Notes: generated from the sequence alone by a model not told the origin. Numbered from the stretch's first letter, positions 27,431 to 37,458 are shown. The stretch: DNA of 59,054 nt from Deltaproteobacteria bacterium YD0425bin51 (GCA_002753225.1 PDZS01000029.1:1-59054); one strand, 5' to 3'. Program-made: numbers and translations.

Positions 27431-28349
27431 GTAAAGTATTACCTGATATTGTTTGAATGTACTGCTCCTGAACTCCTTCAACTTTTACATAAAATTGGAT
27501 AAGATTAAGATTTAAATCAATCAGCTTTTTTAACAATAAATTTTGCTCAATTACATTACCATCAAACTTAAATATTATCGTGTTACCTTGAATCTTTGGA
27601 GACAAAATACCATTTATGCTAGAAATAATTTCTAAAATATTTTCAGGAGGTTCTAATAATTCAATACAAATATTCTTTTCAATATTTTGCTCTCCTTTTA
27701 GTGAAACATTATGCTCAACAATTTTGCCATCTTTTAAAATTAATAAGTCAGAAGCATATTGGTCTAGTTCTGCAAGAATATGGGATGAAACAACGAGCGT
27801 TTTCCCTTGCCTGTTCAATTCTAAAAACAGGTCTTTTAATGCAATACGAGCTTCAGGATCAAGTCCTGCTGCAGGCTCATCCAAAAGGAGCAAAGAAGGA
27901 TCATGTATCATTGCCTGACCAATTCCTACACGCTGACGCATACCTCTAGATAAATTACCTATCTTTTCATGAATTTTTTCATTCAAATTTAATAAATTCA
28001 CGACTTCTTTTACTCGTATTGGAATTTTGTTCGCATCTACTTTTCTAGCTAAAGCAAAATAGCTTAAAGACTGCTCTATGGTAAGCGTATCATAAAGACC
28101 GAAAAAATCTGGCAAAAATCCCATCATATGCTGGCATGCACGAGGAGATTTAAGAACATCAATGTCATTTACTAAAATTTTTCCTGAAAATGGTGCAATC
28201 AAAGCTGCAAGGCATTTAAGAAGAGTAGTTTTACCTGCTCCGTTTGCACCAACTAACGCTGTAATAGAACCTTTAGGAATTGTAAATGAAATATTATCTA
28301 AAGCTAGCTTTCTCGGGTATTCATAAATTAAATTTTCGACTTTAATCAT
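27423..28349 (-). CDS. ABC transporter ATP-binding protein
   Basis: A nucleotide-binding domain with Walker [10 protein letters not shown], signature [10 protein letters not shown] and Walker [14 protein letters not shown], followed by the SSHIL switch and a C-terminal extension of about 80 residues with a strand-rich look. It belongs to the group that pairs with ABC-2 permeases. No permease gene adjoins it: ileS is upstream (4-base overlap) and GT2 genes are downstream. It may use a permease elsewhere, or work with another membrane protein of this cluster. Its tie to ileS could mean only shared transcription. Confidence 0.9.
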   Translation of the reverse strand: MIKVENLIYEYPRKLALDNISFTIPKGSITALVGANGAGKTTLLKCLAALIAPFSGKILVNDIDVLKSPRACQHMMGFLPDFFGLYDTLTIEQSLSYFALARKVDANKIPIRVKEVVNLLNLNEKIHEKIGNLSRGMRQRVGIGQAMIHDPSLLLLDEPAAGLDPEARIALKDLFLELNRQGKTLVVSSHILAELDQYASDLLILKDGKIVEHNVSLKGEQNIEKNICIELLEPPENILEIISSINGILSPKIQGNTIIFKFDGNVIEQNLLLKKLIDLNLNLIQFYVKVEGVQEQYIQTISGNTLHV

Positions 28350-31102
28350 TTAATAAGTCCTAAAGAATTTTGGCATCTATTACAAATTTTTGGATGTTCT
28401 TGATTGTTTCCAACTGATGAATCATATACCCAGCAGCGTTCGCATTTTTCTCCTTTTCCAGCTTTAACTGAAACCTTTATTTCATCTCCTTTTTCTATTA
28501 AAACATTTGATACAATAAAAATTGAGCGCAATTCTTCATAATATGGTTTTACCTGTTCATAAGTTGATGAATCAAGAGATAAAGTAACTTGAGCATCGAG
28601 TGAATGACCAATTACTTTCTTTCCTCTGGCTTCTTCAAGAGCTTTTGTGACATCGCTTCTAATTTGTATCAAACGTTTCCAGTTTTCAGCTATAGGTCCA
28701 TTTTTCCATATGGGATTTAAATTAGGAAAAGAAGCCATATGAACGCTATTTTCCTTCCTATTTGGCATATAACGCCACACTTCCTCTGCTGTAAAAGGTA
28801 AAATTGGAGCGATTAACCTAACAATTGAGTCTATTATCATAAATAAGGCTGTTTGAGCGCTTTTCCTCTCATTAGACTTTGCTTTGGAAGTATATAGCCT
28901 GTCTTTTAAAATGTCTAAATAAAATGATGAAAGATCAACTGAGCAAAAATTATGAAGGGAATGATAAATTAGATGAAACTCATACACCTCATATGCTTTT
29001 ATGTTCTTCTCAATTAAAAGATATAGCTCATGCAAAATATAACGGTCAATCTCTAACATTGATTCATATGGAATTAAATCTTCGCTAGTATTAAAATCGT
29101 AAAGATTTCCTAAAATAAATCTGCAAGTATTTCTAATACGCCTATAAGCGTCAACAAGTTGTTTTATTATATTTTCAGATATTCTGATATCTTCTTTATA
29201 GTCTGATGCTGATACCCAGATGCGCAAAATTTCAGCTCCATATTTATCAATAATCTCTTTTGGCGCTACAATATTACCTATTGATTTTGACATCTTTTTA
29301 CCTTCTGCATCAACTACAAAGCCATGTGTCAAAACTGACTTATAAGGAGCTTTGCCTCTTGTTCCAACAGCAGTTAAAATAGAGCTATGGAACCAGCCTC
29401 TATGTTGATCACTACCTTCAAGATAGAGGTCAGCTGGCCATTTTAAATAATTTCGGGCTTCAAGAACAGCAGCATGACTTGTTCCTGAATCAAACCATAC
29501 ATCTAAAATATCTGTCTCTTTTTTGAATGTATGGTTACTGCATTTACTGCATACTGTATTTTGAGGCAAAAGCTGATTAGCATCTTTTGCAAACCATATA
29601 TCTGCACCATGAATTTCAAACAGACCTGCCACATGATTTATAATATCTTGGGATATGTTTTGAGAACCGCATTTTTCACAGTAAAACATTACAATAGGCA
29701 CACCCCATGAACGCTGTCTTGATACACACCAGTCAGGTCTATTTTCAATCATTCCATAGATTCTCTCCCTTCCCCAGTGTGGTATCCATTTTACATTGTC
29801 AATTTCTTCCAATGTCTTTTTTCTAAGTCCTGTTTTATCCATTGATATGAACCATTGAGGAGTAGCTCTGTAAATAACAGGTTTTTTGCATCTCCAGCAA
29901 TGAGGATATGAATGCTTAATAGACTCTTCTAGTACCAATGCTTCTTTATTTTTTAGCATCTCATTTATATTTTTGTTTGCTTCAAATACAAACTGACCAG
30001 AAAAAAACTCTACATCTTTAGTAAATCGACCATTTTCATCAACAGGAGAATAAATATCTAAATTATATTTAAGTCCAATTTCATAGTCTTCTAAACCATG
30101 TCCTGGAGCTGTGTGTACACAGCCTGTTCCAATATCTGTAGTTACATGTGTTCCTAAAATAATCAATGATTCCCTTTCGTACAGTGGGTGTTTACATTTT
30201 TTATTTTCCAAATCCAACGGATTTATATCTGTCAATATTGAATAATTATTAAACCCAAAGGCTATCATGCATGCAGGTGCTAGTCTTTTTGCTAAAAGAT
30301 ATATTTCTCCACGTCCATTTTCATATGCTGAGTATTCAACATCAGGATGAATGCTTATTGCTAAATTAGCAGGAAGTGTCCATGGTGTTGTTGTCCAGAT
30401 AACAACAAAAACTTTTTTATCTTTTAAAGCTGGAACTTTGTCGCTTATATCGTCAATCAGGGGAAATTTAACAAAGACTGATGGTGAAGAAGCATCATAA
30501 TATTCAATCTCAGCCTCTGCTAAAGCAGTATTACAACTATAACACCAATATATTGGTTTTTTACTCTTAAACATTGTGCCATTTAAAGCAAATTTTATTG
30601 ACTCACGGATAATTGCTGCCTGATATTTATAATCCATTGTAAGATAAGGATTTTCCCATTCTCCCATTACTCCAAGTCTTTTAAACTCATCTCTCTGAAT
30701 ATCAATAAACTTTTCAGCATATGCCTTACAAAGCTTTCTTATTTCAACCTGAGATAACGTCTTCTTTTTAGGCCCCATCTCTTTATCAACATTATGCTCT
30801 ATTGGAAGACCGTGACAGTCCCATCCAGGAACATACACAGAATCAAAACCTGACATTTGCCTTGATCTTACAATAATATCTTTTAATATTTTATTTAATG
30901 CAGTGCCTATATGAATATGTCCATTTGCATAAGGAGGTCCATCATGAAGTATAAATAGCTCACGTCCTTTAGACTGTTCTCTAATTAAATGATATAGTCT
31001 ATCCTTTTCCCATTTTTTTAATTGTTCTGGTTCTCGCTTAGTTAAATCAGCTTTCATTGGAAATTCAGTAACAGGTAAATTAAGTGTCTTTTTATAATCC
31101 AT
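28346..31102 (-). CDS. ileS: Isoleucine-tRNA ligase
   Basis: Class I aminoacyl-tRNA synthetase that charges tRNA-Ile, with an editing domain against valine. HIGH motif [10 protein letters not shown] near residue 67, KMSKS in [11 protein letters not shown] near residue 605, and [12 protein letters not shown] in the Rossmann core. The C-terminal zinc site has CERCW and CNRCQ. Length 918 matches the bacterial type. The 91 bases upstream to dtd contain GGAGG before ATG. No T-box leader is seen. It leads into the glycan cluster through an ABC ATPase gene. Confidence 0.98.
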   Translation of the reverse strand: MDYKKTLNLPVTEFPMKADLTKREPEQLKKWEKDRLYHLIREQSKGRELFILHDGPPYANGHIHIGTALNKILKDIIVRSRQMSGFDSVYVPGWDCHGLPIEHNVDKEMGPKKKTLSQVEIRKLCKAYAEKFIDIQRDEFKRLGVMGEWENPYLTMDYKYQAAIIRESIKFALNGTMFKSKKPIYWCYSCNTALAEAEIEYYDASSPSVFVKFPLIDDISDKVPALKDKKVFVVIWTTTPWTLPANLAISIHPDVEYSAYENGRGEIYLLAKRLAPACMIAFGFNNYSILTDINPLDLENKKCKHPLYERESLIILGTHVTTDIGTGCVHTAPGHGLEDYEIGLKYNLDIYSPVDENGRFTKDVEFFSGQFVFEANKNINEMLKNKEALVLEESIKHSYPHCWRCKKPVIYRATPQWFISMDKTGLRKKTLEEIDNVKWIPHWGRERIYGMIENRPDWCVSRQRSWGVPIVMFYCEKCGSQNISQDIINHVAGLFEIHGADIWFAKDANQLLPQNTVCSKCSNHTFKKETDILDVWFDSGTSHAAVLEARNYLKWPADLYLEGSDQHRGWFHSSILTAVGTRGKAPYKSVLTHGFVVDAEGKKMSKSIGNIVAPKEIIDKYGAEILRIWVSASDYKEDIRISENIIKQLVDAYRRIRNTCRFILGNLYDFNTSEDLIPYESMLEIDRYILHELYLLIEKNIKAYEVYEFHLIYHSLHNFCSVDLSSFYLDILKDRLYTSKAKSNERKSAQTALFMIIDSIVRLIAPILPFTAEEVWRYMPNRKENSVHMASFPNLNPIWKNGPIAENWKRLIQIRSDVTKALEEARGKKVIGHSLDAQVTLSLDSSTYEQVKPYYEELRSIFIVSNVLIEKGDEIKVSVKAGKGEKCERCWVYDSSVGNNQEHPKICNRCQNSLGLIK

Positions 31103-31153
31103 CTAATCCTCCATTTTTAAATTTAATAGTAGTTTTCAATAATTCTGATAAAG

Positions 31154-31194
31154 ATATCAAGGATGGTATTTCAAGGCAATAAATTTTTGTAAAT
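31154..31194 (+). repeat. Imperfect direct repeat, copy A
   Basis: Forty-one bases that match 33344-33384 at 34 positions (ATATCAA-N2-ATG-N2-ATTTCAA-N-GCAATAAATTT core). It lies between ileS and dtd and touches the last base of dtd. Confidence 0.6.
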
Positions 31195-31631
31195 TATGTT
31201 TGAAGGATAAAAGTAACAGGACCATCATTTATGAGGTGGACTTCCATCATAGCGCCAAATTTTCCAGTTTTGACAAAAATTCCGCTTTTCTTAATAACCT
31301 CAATAAACAATTCATAAAGTTCATTTGCTTTTTCTGGAGGAGCTGCATCTGTAAATGAAGGGCGTCTCCCTTTACGGCAGTCGCCAAGAAGCGTAAATTG
31401 AGAAACGACAAGGAGATCACCTTTTATTTCCAAAAGAGATCTATTCATCTTGCCGTTTTCATCTTCAAATATTCTTAAATTAATAATTTTCTCTGTTAAA
31501 TATTTAACATCATCAGCGGTGTCATCTTTTGCAACGCCTAGTAATATTAACATCCCACTTTTAATTTCATTTATAACTGTTTTATCAACAACAACAGAAC
31601 TATTTATAACTCTCTGGATAACTGCTATCAT
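31194..31631 (-). CDS. dtd: D-aminoacyl-tRNA deacylase
   Basis: Removes D-amino acids (and achiral glycine) from mischarged tRNAs, a cytoplasmic quality-control enzyme. MIAVIQRV at the start, SQFTLLGD in the middle and NDGPVTF near the end, which holds the cross-subunit Gly-Pro motif, are all intact. Length 145 is exact for the family. Its nearness to ileS makes sense functionally, although 91 bases separate them. The upstream GGDEF gene ends 15 bases before it, so both may share a transcript. Confidence 0.97.
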   Translation of the reverse strand: MIAVIQRVINSSVVVDKTVINEIKSGMLILLGVAKDDTADDVKYLTEKIINLRIFEDENGKMNRSLLEIKGDLLVVSQFTLLGDCRKGRRPSFTDAAPPEKANELYELFIEVIKKSGIFVKTGKFGAMMEVHLINDGPVTFILQT

Positions 31632-31646
31632 ATTGGCGTCAATTTC

Positions 31647-32705
31647 TTAACATTCTTGTGCAGAAACAGTTGGGCATAGTTTTATTCCTGGCATAACCCT
31701 GTTTCTACCATTTGTTTTTGATTTATATAACATATTATCAGCTTCTTTCAACAAAGTTTCTTTATTGAAACCTGCTTTTAATGTAGCAACTCCAAAACTT
31801 GAAGTTACTCGAATTATTTCATTGCTTAAAATTCTAATTTCAAGATTTTCAATAATCTGTCTTAATCTTTCAGCAAGCTCAATAGCTCTAATCATGTTTG
31901 TATCAGGAAGAACTATCGCAAACTCTTCACCCCCATAACGTGCAAGGTAATCTCCTTTTCTAATTTCAGAACGGATTGTCTTTACAACTTCTTTTAGTAC
32001 TATATCTCCTGCCTGATGACCATAAGTATCATTTACTTTCTTAAAATGATCTATATCTATCATAATTAACGAAAGATTTTTAACATGTCTTATGGAATTT
32101 GAAGTATGATGTTCAATAATTCTATTAAATTCCCCTCTATTATAAGCTCCTGTAAGAGGATCAATAGCTGCTGCATTTTCTAATTTCTTTATATCCATTA
32201 GCTTGTTAAACGCAATATTTAAGGTCTTTGTAATAATATTCATGATCTCATTATGATAAGGCAACATTTTCCGAGTAGGCAAAATATACATCTTACCCAA
32301 ATAACTCTCACCTGTTAGTATATATGACTGCAACTCATTTGGATTAAAAGAAAAAGTATGATTATAGTCCCCTTCCTTTTCATTTATATTATAATGAATA
32401 TTAAGACCTTTTGAATAATCAAAATCTTTCTCTATAATTTTTTCAATAGACGCTTTTGAAATACTGGGATCGACCCAAATATCAATTTTATCATCGCTTT
32501 GAACAGCAAAAGAGAATAATCTGTAATCCAAAAGCTCCTTTAGACATCTTGATGTTTCAATTAGTATTCCTGTCAAATCGCGCTTGTCATTTATTTCAAT
32601 TATATAACGATTTAATGTTTTATAATCTATTCTTTTTGCAACACCAAAAAGGACATTAACAGCCATTGCGAGATTTCTTATTGTATTTCTAATTTGTTGT
32701 GCCAT
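31647..32705 (-). CDS. Diguanylate cyclase (GGDEF) with N-terminal sensor
   Basis: Makes cyclic di-GMP from two GTP. The C-terminal GGDEF domain (about 185-345) contains DPLTGAYNR, DIDHFKKVND and the active site GGEEF, with an intact inhibitory I-site RKGD five residues before it. The N-terminal 180 residues have no clear motif; a GAF-like sensor is possible. A GGAGG site (32711-32715) five bases before ATG 32705 fixes the start; the open frame to 32768 is too long. A PilZ protein occurs at 39253, a possible receptor. C-di-GMP output in this organism may affect pili or motility. Confidence 0.93.
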   Translation of the reverse strand: MAQQIRNTIRNLAMAVNVLFGVAKRIDYKTLNRYIIEINDKRDLTGILIETSRCLKELLDYRLFSFAVQSDDKIDIWVDPSISKASIEKIIEKDFDYSKGLNIHYNINEKEGDYNHTFSFNPNELQSYILTGESYLGKMYILPTRKMLPYHNEIMNIITKTLNIAFNKLMDIKKLENAAAIDPLTGAYNRGEFNRIIEHHTSNSIRHVKNLSLIMIDIDHFKKVNDTYGHQAGDIVLKEVVKTIRSEIRKGDYLARYGGEEFAIVLPDTNMIRAIELAERLRQIIENLEIRILSNEIIRVTSSFGVATLKAGFNKETLLKEADNMLYKSKTNGRNRVMPGIKLCPTVSAQEC

Positions 32706-32839
32706 ATTTGCCTCCAGTATTCTTTTCGTTTGTTTATTAATTTTATAAGCAATTAATGTGCCAAACAATTATATATTTGTTTGTTTGTAAAATAATGAAT
32801 GAATGGGGCAAAAGAAATAGTTTTTTTACTTTTTAAGAC

Positions 32840-32863
32840 TGTTATGTGTCAAAAGATTGGCTT
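32840..32863 (+). repeat. 24-base exact copy of a segment of the zinc-ribbon gene
   Basis: Identical to 33879-33902, where it codes DCYVSKDWL in the zinc-ribbon protein. Here it lies in the gap between the GGDEF and HAMP genes, in frame to read the same residues, but a TAA precedes it and no start is near. It looks like the remnant of a duplicated fragment. Confidence 0.7.
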
Positions 32864-32878
32864 TTAGATTTTTTGTCA

Positions 32879-33292
32879 TTATTTTGATTCTTTATTGAAA
32901 AGAAGTTTATTTAACTTGTTTGCAAGTTCAGTTAATTCATCTCCTTTTCTCAAACGTATCAAATCAACCTCTTCTCCTTTTATTAACTTATCTAACTTAT
33001 TTTCAATTTGATGCAAAGGACCCGCAATTTTATGTGTTAATATTATACAAAATATAATAGCAGTAAAAAAAAGGGGGAGAGCAAATATTAGTAAAGTCAA
33101 AATGAGATTATGGCTAATATCATTTATAAGAGAATGTGGAACATAATTTAATATCTCTGGCCATATTATCACAAAAAAAATAATTCCCAGAAATATTGAG
33201 TAGAATAGGAAAAGAAAAATATATTTAATTGTTATTTTAAGCTGCATTTTTTTATTAATTAAAAAATTTTTAAGCTTTCGTTGTGATTCCAT
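32879..33292 (-). CDS. Two-helix membrane protein with HAMP-like domain, no output domain
   Basis: A 137-residue protein with a basic N-terminus, two membrane segments (about 20-45 and 65-90), and a HAMP-like stretch with THKIAGPLHQIE and LRKGDELTELANKLN. It ends right after HAMP, with no kinase, cyclase or methyl-accepting domain. It may be a stand-alone signal adaptor. The start is the ATG at 33292 with AAGGAG upstream; the TTG at 33307 overlaps that site. It is divergent from the zinc-ribbon gene. Confidence 0.8.
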   Translation of the reverse strand: MESQRKLKNFLINKKMQLKITIKYIFLFLFYSIFLGIIFFVIIWPEILNYVPHSLINDISHNLILTLLIFALPLFFTAIIFCIILTHKIAGPLHQIENKLDKLIKGEEVDLIRLRKGDELTELANKLNKLLFNKESK

Positions 33293-33343
33293 TAAATACT
33301 CCTTCAAGCATAACTCATAATTATCTTGGATACCTTAAAAACC

Positions 33344-33384
33344 ATATCAACTATGACATTTCAAAGCAATAAATTTCTTTAAAT
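33344..33384 (+). repeat. Imperfect direct repeat, copy B
   Basis: Second copy of the 41-base repeat (34/41 to 31154-31194), in the divergent gap between the HAMP and zinc-ribbon genes. The dtd, GGDEF and HAMP genes lie between the two copies. Confidence 0.6.
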
Positions 33385-33494
33385 ATTGAAATATTGGCAA
33401 TTTTTTATCTCTTTATTTAATTGCAAAAAAACAGAATTTAATGTTAATAATTAACAATAATTTTTATATAATTAATTATTTTGGAGGTTTTAAA

Positions 33495-34169
33495 ATGTCT
33501 TTTGAAACAAGAGAAGAAGTTTTAGAAAAAATAATTTCTATGGAGAAGCCTAAATGTCCTCATTGCAATATGAAGATGAGTTTATGGGAAGTTCCTCCTA
33601 TAACATTTGGAGATGGTCTTGGATGGGGAGTTCCATATTTGTTTGTCTGTTTTAATGATGAATGTTCAGTATATATTAATGGATGGAACCACATAAGAGA
33701 AAATTTTTCCCATAATGCTTCATATAGATGTATGAGCTATCCTGGAACTAACCAATTTGAATTTATGCCTGTATTTAGTCCTGTTGGCGCAACAGGACAA
33801 ATTATTGACGATCAGGATATTTTGCAAAGAGAAACTATAAAAGAAGCAATAAAAAAAGGTTTTTCTATACTTGCAGATTGTTATGTGTCAAAAGATTGGC
33901 TTACAGTCGTAAAAATACTTTTGGATCCTTTGCAACCAAATAGAGTTAGGCTAAAAGCTACAGAAATGATAGGTGACATAGGAGAAATAGATGTCATTGA
34001 TGCAATGAGAAATCATAAATTTGGAAATGAAATTTTACAAAAAAAAGTAGAAGAAGCTATAGAAAAAATTCATGAAAGATATTATACTCGCGAATGCCCT
34101 TTTTGTGCTGAAATAGTAAAAAAACGGGCACAAATCTGCAAACACTGTGGAAAAGAGCTAAAGGTATAA
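33495..34169 (+). CDS. Double zinc-ribbon protein of unknown function
   Basis: A 224-residue protein with an N-terminal metal site (CPHC near residue 20, then two more Cys in VCFNDEC) and a C-terminal zinc ribbon (CPFCAEIVKKRAQICKHCG). A helical stretch of HEAT-like look (about 145-200) joins them. I do not recognise a named family. GGAGG before ATG 33495 fixes the start; the frame from 33441 is too long. The response regulator follows 6 bases downstream, so the protein may act with it or in the same signal path. Part of its coding sequence is repeated at 32840. Confidence 0.8.
   Translation: MSFETREEVLEKIISMEKPKCPHCNMKMSLWEVPPITFGDGLGWGVPYLFVCFNDECSVYINGWNHIRENFSHNASYRCMSYPGTNQFEFMPVFSPVGATGQIIDDQDILQRETIKEAIKKGFSILADCYVSKDWLTVVKILLDPLQPNRVRLKATEMIGDIGEIDVIDAMRNHKFGNEILQKKVEEAIEKIHERYYTRECPFCAEIVKKRAQICKHCGKELKV
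33879..33902 (+). repeat. 24-base segment in the zinc-ribbon gene, repeated at 32840
   Basis: Identical to 32840-32863. It codes DCYVSKDW in the zinc-ribbon protein and is probably the parent copy. Confidence 0.7.
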
Positions 34170-34175
34170 ATAATT

Positions 34176-34931
34176 ATGTTTAAAGAAAACCAAAATATAA
34201 CTATCCTTATCATAGAAGACAGCATTACCCAAGCATGGCATTTAAAAACCATTCTTGAAGAAGAAGGATATAAGGTTTATAATTCAAATAACGGAATGGA
34301 AGCCTTGGATTTTCTTTCTGAGACTAAAGCATCTCTTGTGATAAGTGACATTATAATGCCGGAAATGGATGGTTATGAGGTTTGCTCAAAGATAAAAACA
34401 AATGAAAAGCTAAGAGATATTCCAGTAATTTTGCTTACATCTCTTTCTGATCCTGAAGATATTATAAAAGGTTTACAATGCGGGGCTGATAATTTCATAA
34501 TAAAACCTTATGAAAAATTTTACCTTCTTTCCCGCATACAATATCTCTTACTGAATAAAAAGCTAATGAGGGAAGAAATTCAAGGTATGCAAGTAGGAAT
34601 TGAATTATTATTTGGGAAACAAAAGCATATTATAAGTTCAAACCGACTTCAAATTTTGAATCTTCTTATTTCCACATATGAAGCTGCAATACAGAAATCT
34701 AGAGAGCTTGAACAAAAAAAGAATGAATTAAATAAAGCACAGGAAACCATCAAAGTTTTGCAAGGTTTACTCCCAATATGTTCTAATTGTAAAAAAATAA
34801 AATCTGATACAGGCTCATGGGAACGAGTTGAAACATATATAAGCAAACATTCTGAGGCAGAATTTACACATAGTATTTGCCCTGATTGCTCAAAAAAATT
34901 ATATGGTTTCGATTATACAGGGAAAATATGA
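34176..34931 (+). CDS. Response regulator with C-terminal Cys-rich (ICSNCKKI) module
   Basis: Receiver domain (about 8-125) with acidic residues Glu14/Asp15, phospho-acceptor Asp58 (SDIIMPEMDGYE) and conserved Lys in IIKPYEKF. The C-terminal 100 residues form a coiled stretch (about 165-200) followed by GLLPICSNCKKIKSD and ICPDCSKKLYG. This C-x2-C...C-x2-C module is often seen in deltaproteobacterial signalling proteins. No enzymatic domain follows; it probably binds a metal or a partner. It ends in an ATGA overlap with cobU, a curious junction with cobalamin synthesis. Confidence 0.88.
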   Translation: MFKENQNITILIIEDSITQAWHLKTILEEEGYKVYNSNNGMEALDFLSETKASLVISDIIMPEMDGYEVCSKIKTNEKLRDIPVILLTSLSDPEDIIKGLQCGADNFIIKPYEKFYLLSRIQYLLLNKKLMREEIQGMQVGIELLFGKQKHIISSNRLQILNLLISTYEAAIQKSRELEQKKNELNKAQETIKVLQGLLPICSNCKKIKSDTGSWERVETYISKHSEAEFTHSICPDCSKKLYGFDYTGKI

Positions 34932-35449
34932 ATAAAATAGTATTTATAACAGGAGGCTGTAGAAGCGGAAAAAGCAGTCATGCGTTGCATCTTGCTAATA
35001 AAAAAGGTGGGGAAAAATATTTTATAGCAACTTGCATTCCTTATGACGATGAAATGAGGAAAAGAGTTAATGCACATAAAATAGAAAGAGGAGCTGAATT
35101 TCAGACAATTGAAACTCCAATACTTTTAGTTGAAAATCTTACTGAAATTAGTAAAAAAGCAGACATTGTTATTGTCGATTGTTTGACATTGTGGATAAAT
35201 AATCTTCTTATGGAAGAAAAAAAAGATGAAAAAGTTATCGAACATATTCAGGAATTAATAAAATCAATTCCTAAATTAAAATCTGATGTCATTTTTGTTT
35301 CCAATGAAGTAGGATGTGGTATTGTGCCAGAAAATCAGCTTGCTCGAAGGTTTAGGGATTTAATTGGATTTATAAATCAAAAGTTAGCAGCATCTGCTGA
35401 TCTTGTAATATTTATGGTTTCAGGAATACCTGTTGTTATAAAGGGATGA
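34928..35449 (+). CDS. cobU: Adenosylcobinamide kinase / guanylyltransferase
   Basis: Bifunctional enzyme that phosphorylates adenosylcobinamide and then adds GMP, preparing it for the lower ligand. The P-loop GGCRSGKSS and the guanylylated-His region HKIERG are visible, and VDCLTLWINNLL is the family hallmark. Length is 173 residues from ATG 34928; the longer frame to 34886 would lie in the response regulator gene. It begins the cobU-cobD-cbiB-cobT-cobS run. No cobalamin riboswitch is found upstream because the gene overlaps its neighbour. Confidence 0.95.
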   Translation: MNKIVFITGGCRSGKSSHALHLANKKGGEKYFIATCIPYDDEMRKRVNAHKIERGAEFQTIETPILLVENLTEISKKADIVIVDCLTLWINNLLMEEKKDEKVIEHIQELIKSIPKLKSDVIFVSNEVGCGIVPENQLARRFRDLIGFINQKLAASADLVIFMVSGIPVVIKG

Positions 35450-35456
35450 AAAAATA

Positions 35457-36524
35457 ATGATTAAAGGCCATGGCGGTAATATTTATGAAATATCAAAAAA
35501 ACTAAGCTGCAACCCTGAAGAAATAATTGATATGAGCAGCAATTTAAACCCAATAGGTCCGCCTCCTTTTTTAATTTCTTATATAAAAGAACATATTCAC
35601 TCGATTTTATCCTTGCCCGAAGTTGATTCTTTGAGCGTAATAAATGCTTTTTCTGAAATGCACAATATTAACCCGCAAAATATTCTAGTTGGAAATGGCA
35701 CAACACAGTTTATTTATATAATTCCCAAAGCGCTTAAATCCAAAAATTGTTTAATTTTATCTCCAACTTATAGCGACTATGCTGACGCATGCCTAATGAA
35801 TGAGGCTTGCTTCCATCATTTTCTATCTTATGAACAAGATCTCTTTGAGGTTAATATTACAAAACTTCAAGAAAAAATTAAATGTTATGATTTAGTTTTT
35901 ATATGTAACCCCAATAATCCAACAGGAACATTGATATCTAAAATAGACCTTTTAAAATTATGCTGTGATAACCCAAATACCTATTTTGTTATTGACGAAT
36001 CATATTTACCCTTTGTTTACTATGGTGAAAAAGAAAGCTTGCTCGGTGTATCTCTTCCCAACTTAATTATTTTAAATTCAATGTCAAAAATATTCAGAAT
36101 ACCAGGTATTAGAATTGGATTTATAATCGCATCTGATAAAATAATTGAAAATATTTACCACTATATGCTCCCTTGGAGTGTAAATAGTATAGCACAGCTT
36201 ATTGCAATAACTATATTATCTAATTATGAAGAGATATTTAAATTTATAGAAGATACTAGAAAATATATTATAAATGAAAAAAAAATATTTAAAGAAAAGC
36301 TTAAAAATAAAATCAAAATATTCCCTAGTTTTACTTCTTTTATGTTATTAAAACTTTATGAGCCATTAAATTCTGATATTATATGTAATGGCATGTTACA
36401 ACATAAAATACTCATCAGAAACTGTTCAAACTTTAAGGGCCTTTCAAATCAATTTATTAGAATTTCTTTAAAAAATAGAGAGCTGAATGCTTTTTTCCTT
36501 GAAAAATTTCTGTCTTTACTATGA
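35457..36524 (+). CDS. cobD: Threonine-phosphate decarboxylase
   Basis: PLP enzyme that makes (R)-1-amino-2-propanol phosphate, the linker of cobalamin. It has MIKGHGGNIYEIS at the start, the pocket FICNPNNPTG and the PLP lysine in NSMSKIFRIPGIRIG. Length 355 matches CobD of Salmonella. It lies between cobU and cbiB (overlap 4 bases with cbiB), which uses its product. Confidence 0.93.
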   Translation: MIKGHGGNIYEISKKLSCNPEEIIDMSSNLNPIGPPPFLISYIKEHIHSILSLPEVDSLSVINAFSEMHNINPQNILVGNGTTQFIYIIPKALKSKNCLILSPTYSDYADACLMNEACFHHFLSYEQDLFEVNITKLQEKIKCYDLVFICNPNNPTGTLISKIDLLKLCCDNPNTYFVIDESYLPFVYYGEKESLLGVSLPNLIILNSMSKIFRIPGIRIGFIIASDKIIENIYHYMLPWSVNSIAQLIAITILSNYEEIFKFIEDTRKYIINEKKIFKEKLKNKIKIFPSFTSFMLLKLYEPLNSDIICNGMLQHKILIRNCSNFKGLSNQFIRISLKNRELNAFFLEKFLSLL

Positions 36525-37438
36525 TTACTTTAACCTCATTCTTAATAGACCTTATTTTAGGCGATCCTGAAAATTTACCCCATCCAGTTAGACTTATGGG
36601 TAAAACTATTATATTTTTAGAAGACTACTTTAGAAATTTTATAAAAAACTCTTTTGTTGCAGGATTTATATTTGCAACAATCCTTATTCTATCATCTTTT
36701 GGAATTACATTTTTAATAATTTCGTTATCTAATTATATTCATCCGCTCCTAAAAATGATTTCTGAAATCATTCTGATTTATTACTGTATTTCCATAAAAT
36801 CTCTTCAAACAGCGGCTTTAGATGTATACAACGCCTTAAAACAAAATAATTTAAAACTTGCTAGAGAAAAAGTATCCTATATAGTAGGACGTGAAACAGA
36901 AAAATTGTCTGAGAGCGGTGTAGCAAGAGCTGCTGTTGAAACAGTTGCTGAAAATTTAGTTGACGGCATTATATCTCCACTTTTTTATGCAATGATTGGA
37001 GGCGCACCTTTGGCTATAGCTTATAAGATGGTAAATACCCTTGATTCCATGATAGGTTATAAGAACGAAAAATATATTAAATTTGGAAAAACCGCAGCCC
37101 GAATAGATGATGCAGCAAATTTTATTCCTGCTAGATTATCTATATTTATTATATCAATAGCCTCTCATCTTTTTTTCAGAAAAGGAGCTGATTGTTTTAA
37201 AACAGCTATAAAAGATGGAAATAAACATTTAAGTCCAAATTCAGGATATTCTGAAGCAGCATTTGCTGGAGCATTGTCTGTAAAGCTTGGAGGCCCTAAT
37301 TATTATCATGGTAAACTAGTATACAAACCTTATATTGGAGAATCTTTCTCTGAGGTTACTACCGAACATATTAAAAGTGCATGTGATTTAATGCTGTTAT
37401 CATCTTTCTTATTCATAATTATTATAATAATCATTTAA
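36521..37438 (+). CDS. cbiB: Adenosylcobinamide-phosphate synthase
   Basis: Membrane protein that couples adenosylcobyric acid to aminopropanol phosphate. Conserved motifs are DLILGDPENLPHPVRLMGK at the N-terminus, VGRETEKLSESGVARAAVET near residue 125 and TLDSMIGYKNEKY. Several hydrophobic segments fit CbiB (305 residues). Overlaps cobD by 4 bases. It gives the substrate for CobU, so the gene order follows the pathway. Confidence 0.95.
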   Translation: MITLTSFLIDLILGDPENLPHPVRLMGKTIIFLEDYFRNFIKNSFVAGFIFATILILSSFGITFLIISLSNYIHPLLKMISEIILIYYCISIKSLQTAALDVYNALKQNNLKLAREKVSYIVGRETEKLSESGVARAAVETVAENLVDGIISPLFYAMIGGAPLAIAYKMVNTLDSMIGYKNEKYIKFGKTAARIDDAANFIPARLSIFIISIASHLFFRKGADCFKTAIKDGNKHLSPNSGYSEAAFAGALSVKLGGPNYYHGKLVYKPYIGESFSEVTTEHIKSACDLMLLSSFLFIIIIIII

Positions 37439-37458
37439 ACAAGGAGCAGTTACTTAAA

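Noticed and set aside
31103..31193. T-box or leader before ileS
   Set aside because: The 91 bases lack T-box conserved elements and T-boxes are not expected in this phylum.
32706..32878. A gene in the gap between GGDEF and HAMP
   Set aside because: Only a short 24-base match to the zinc-ribbon gene is seen, with a stop in front; no start or ribosome site.
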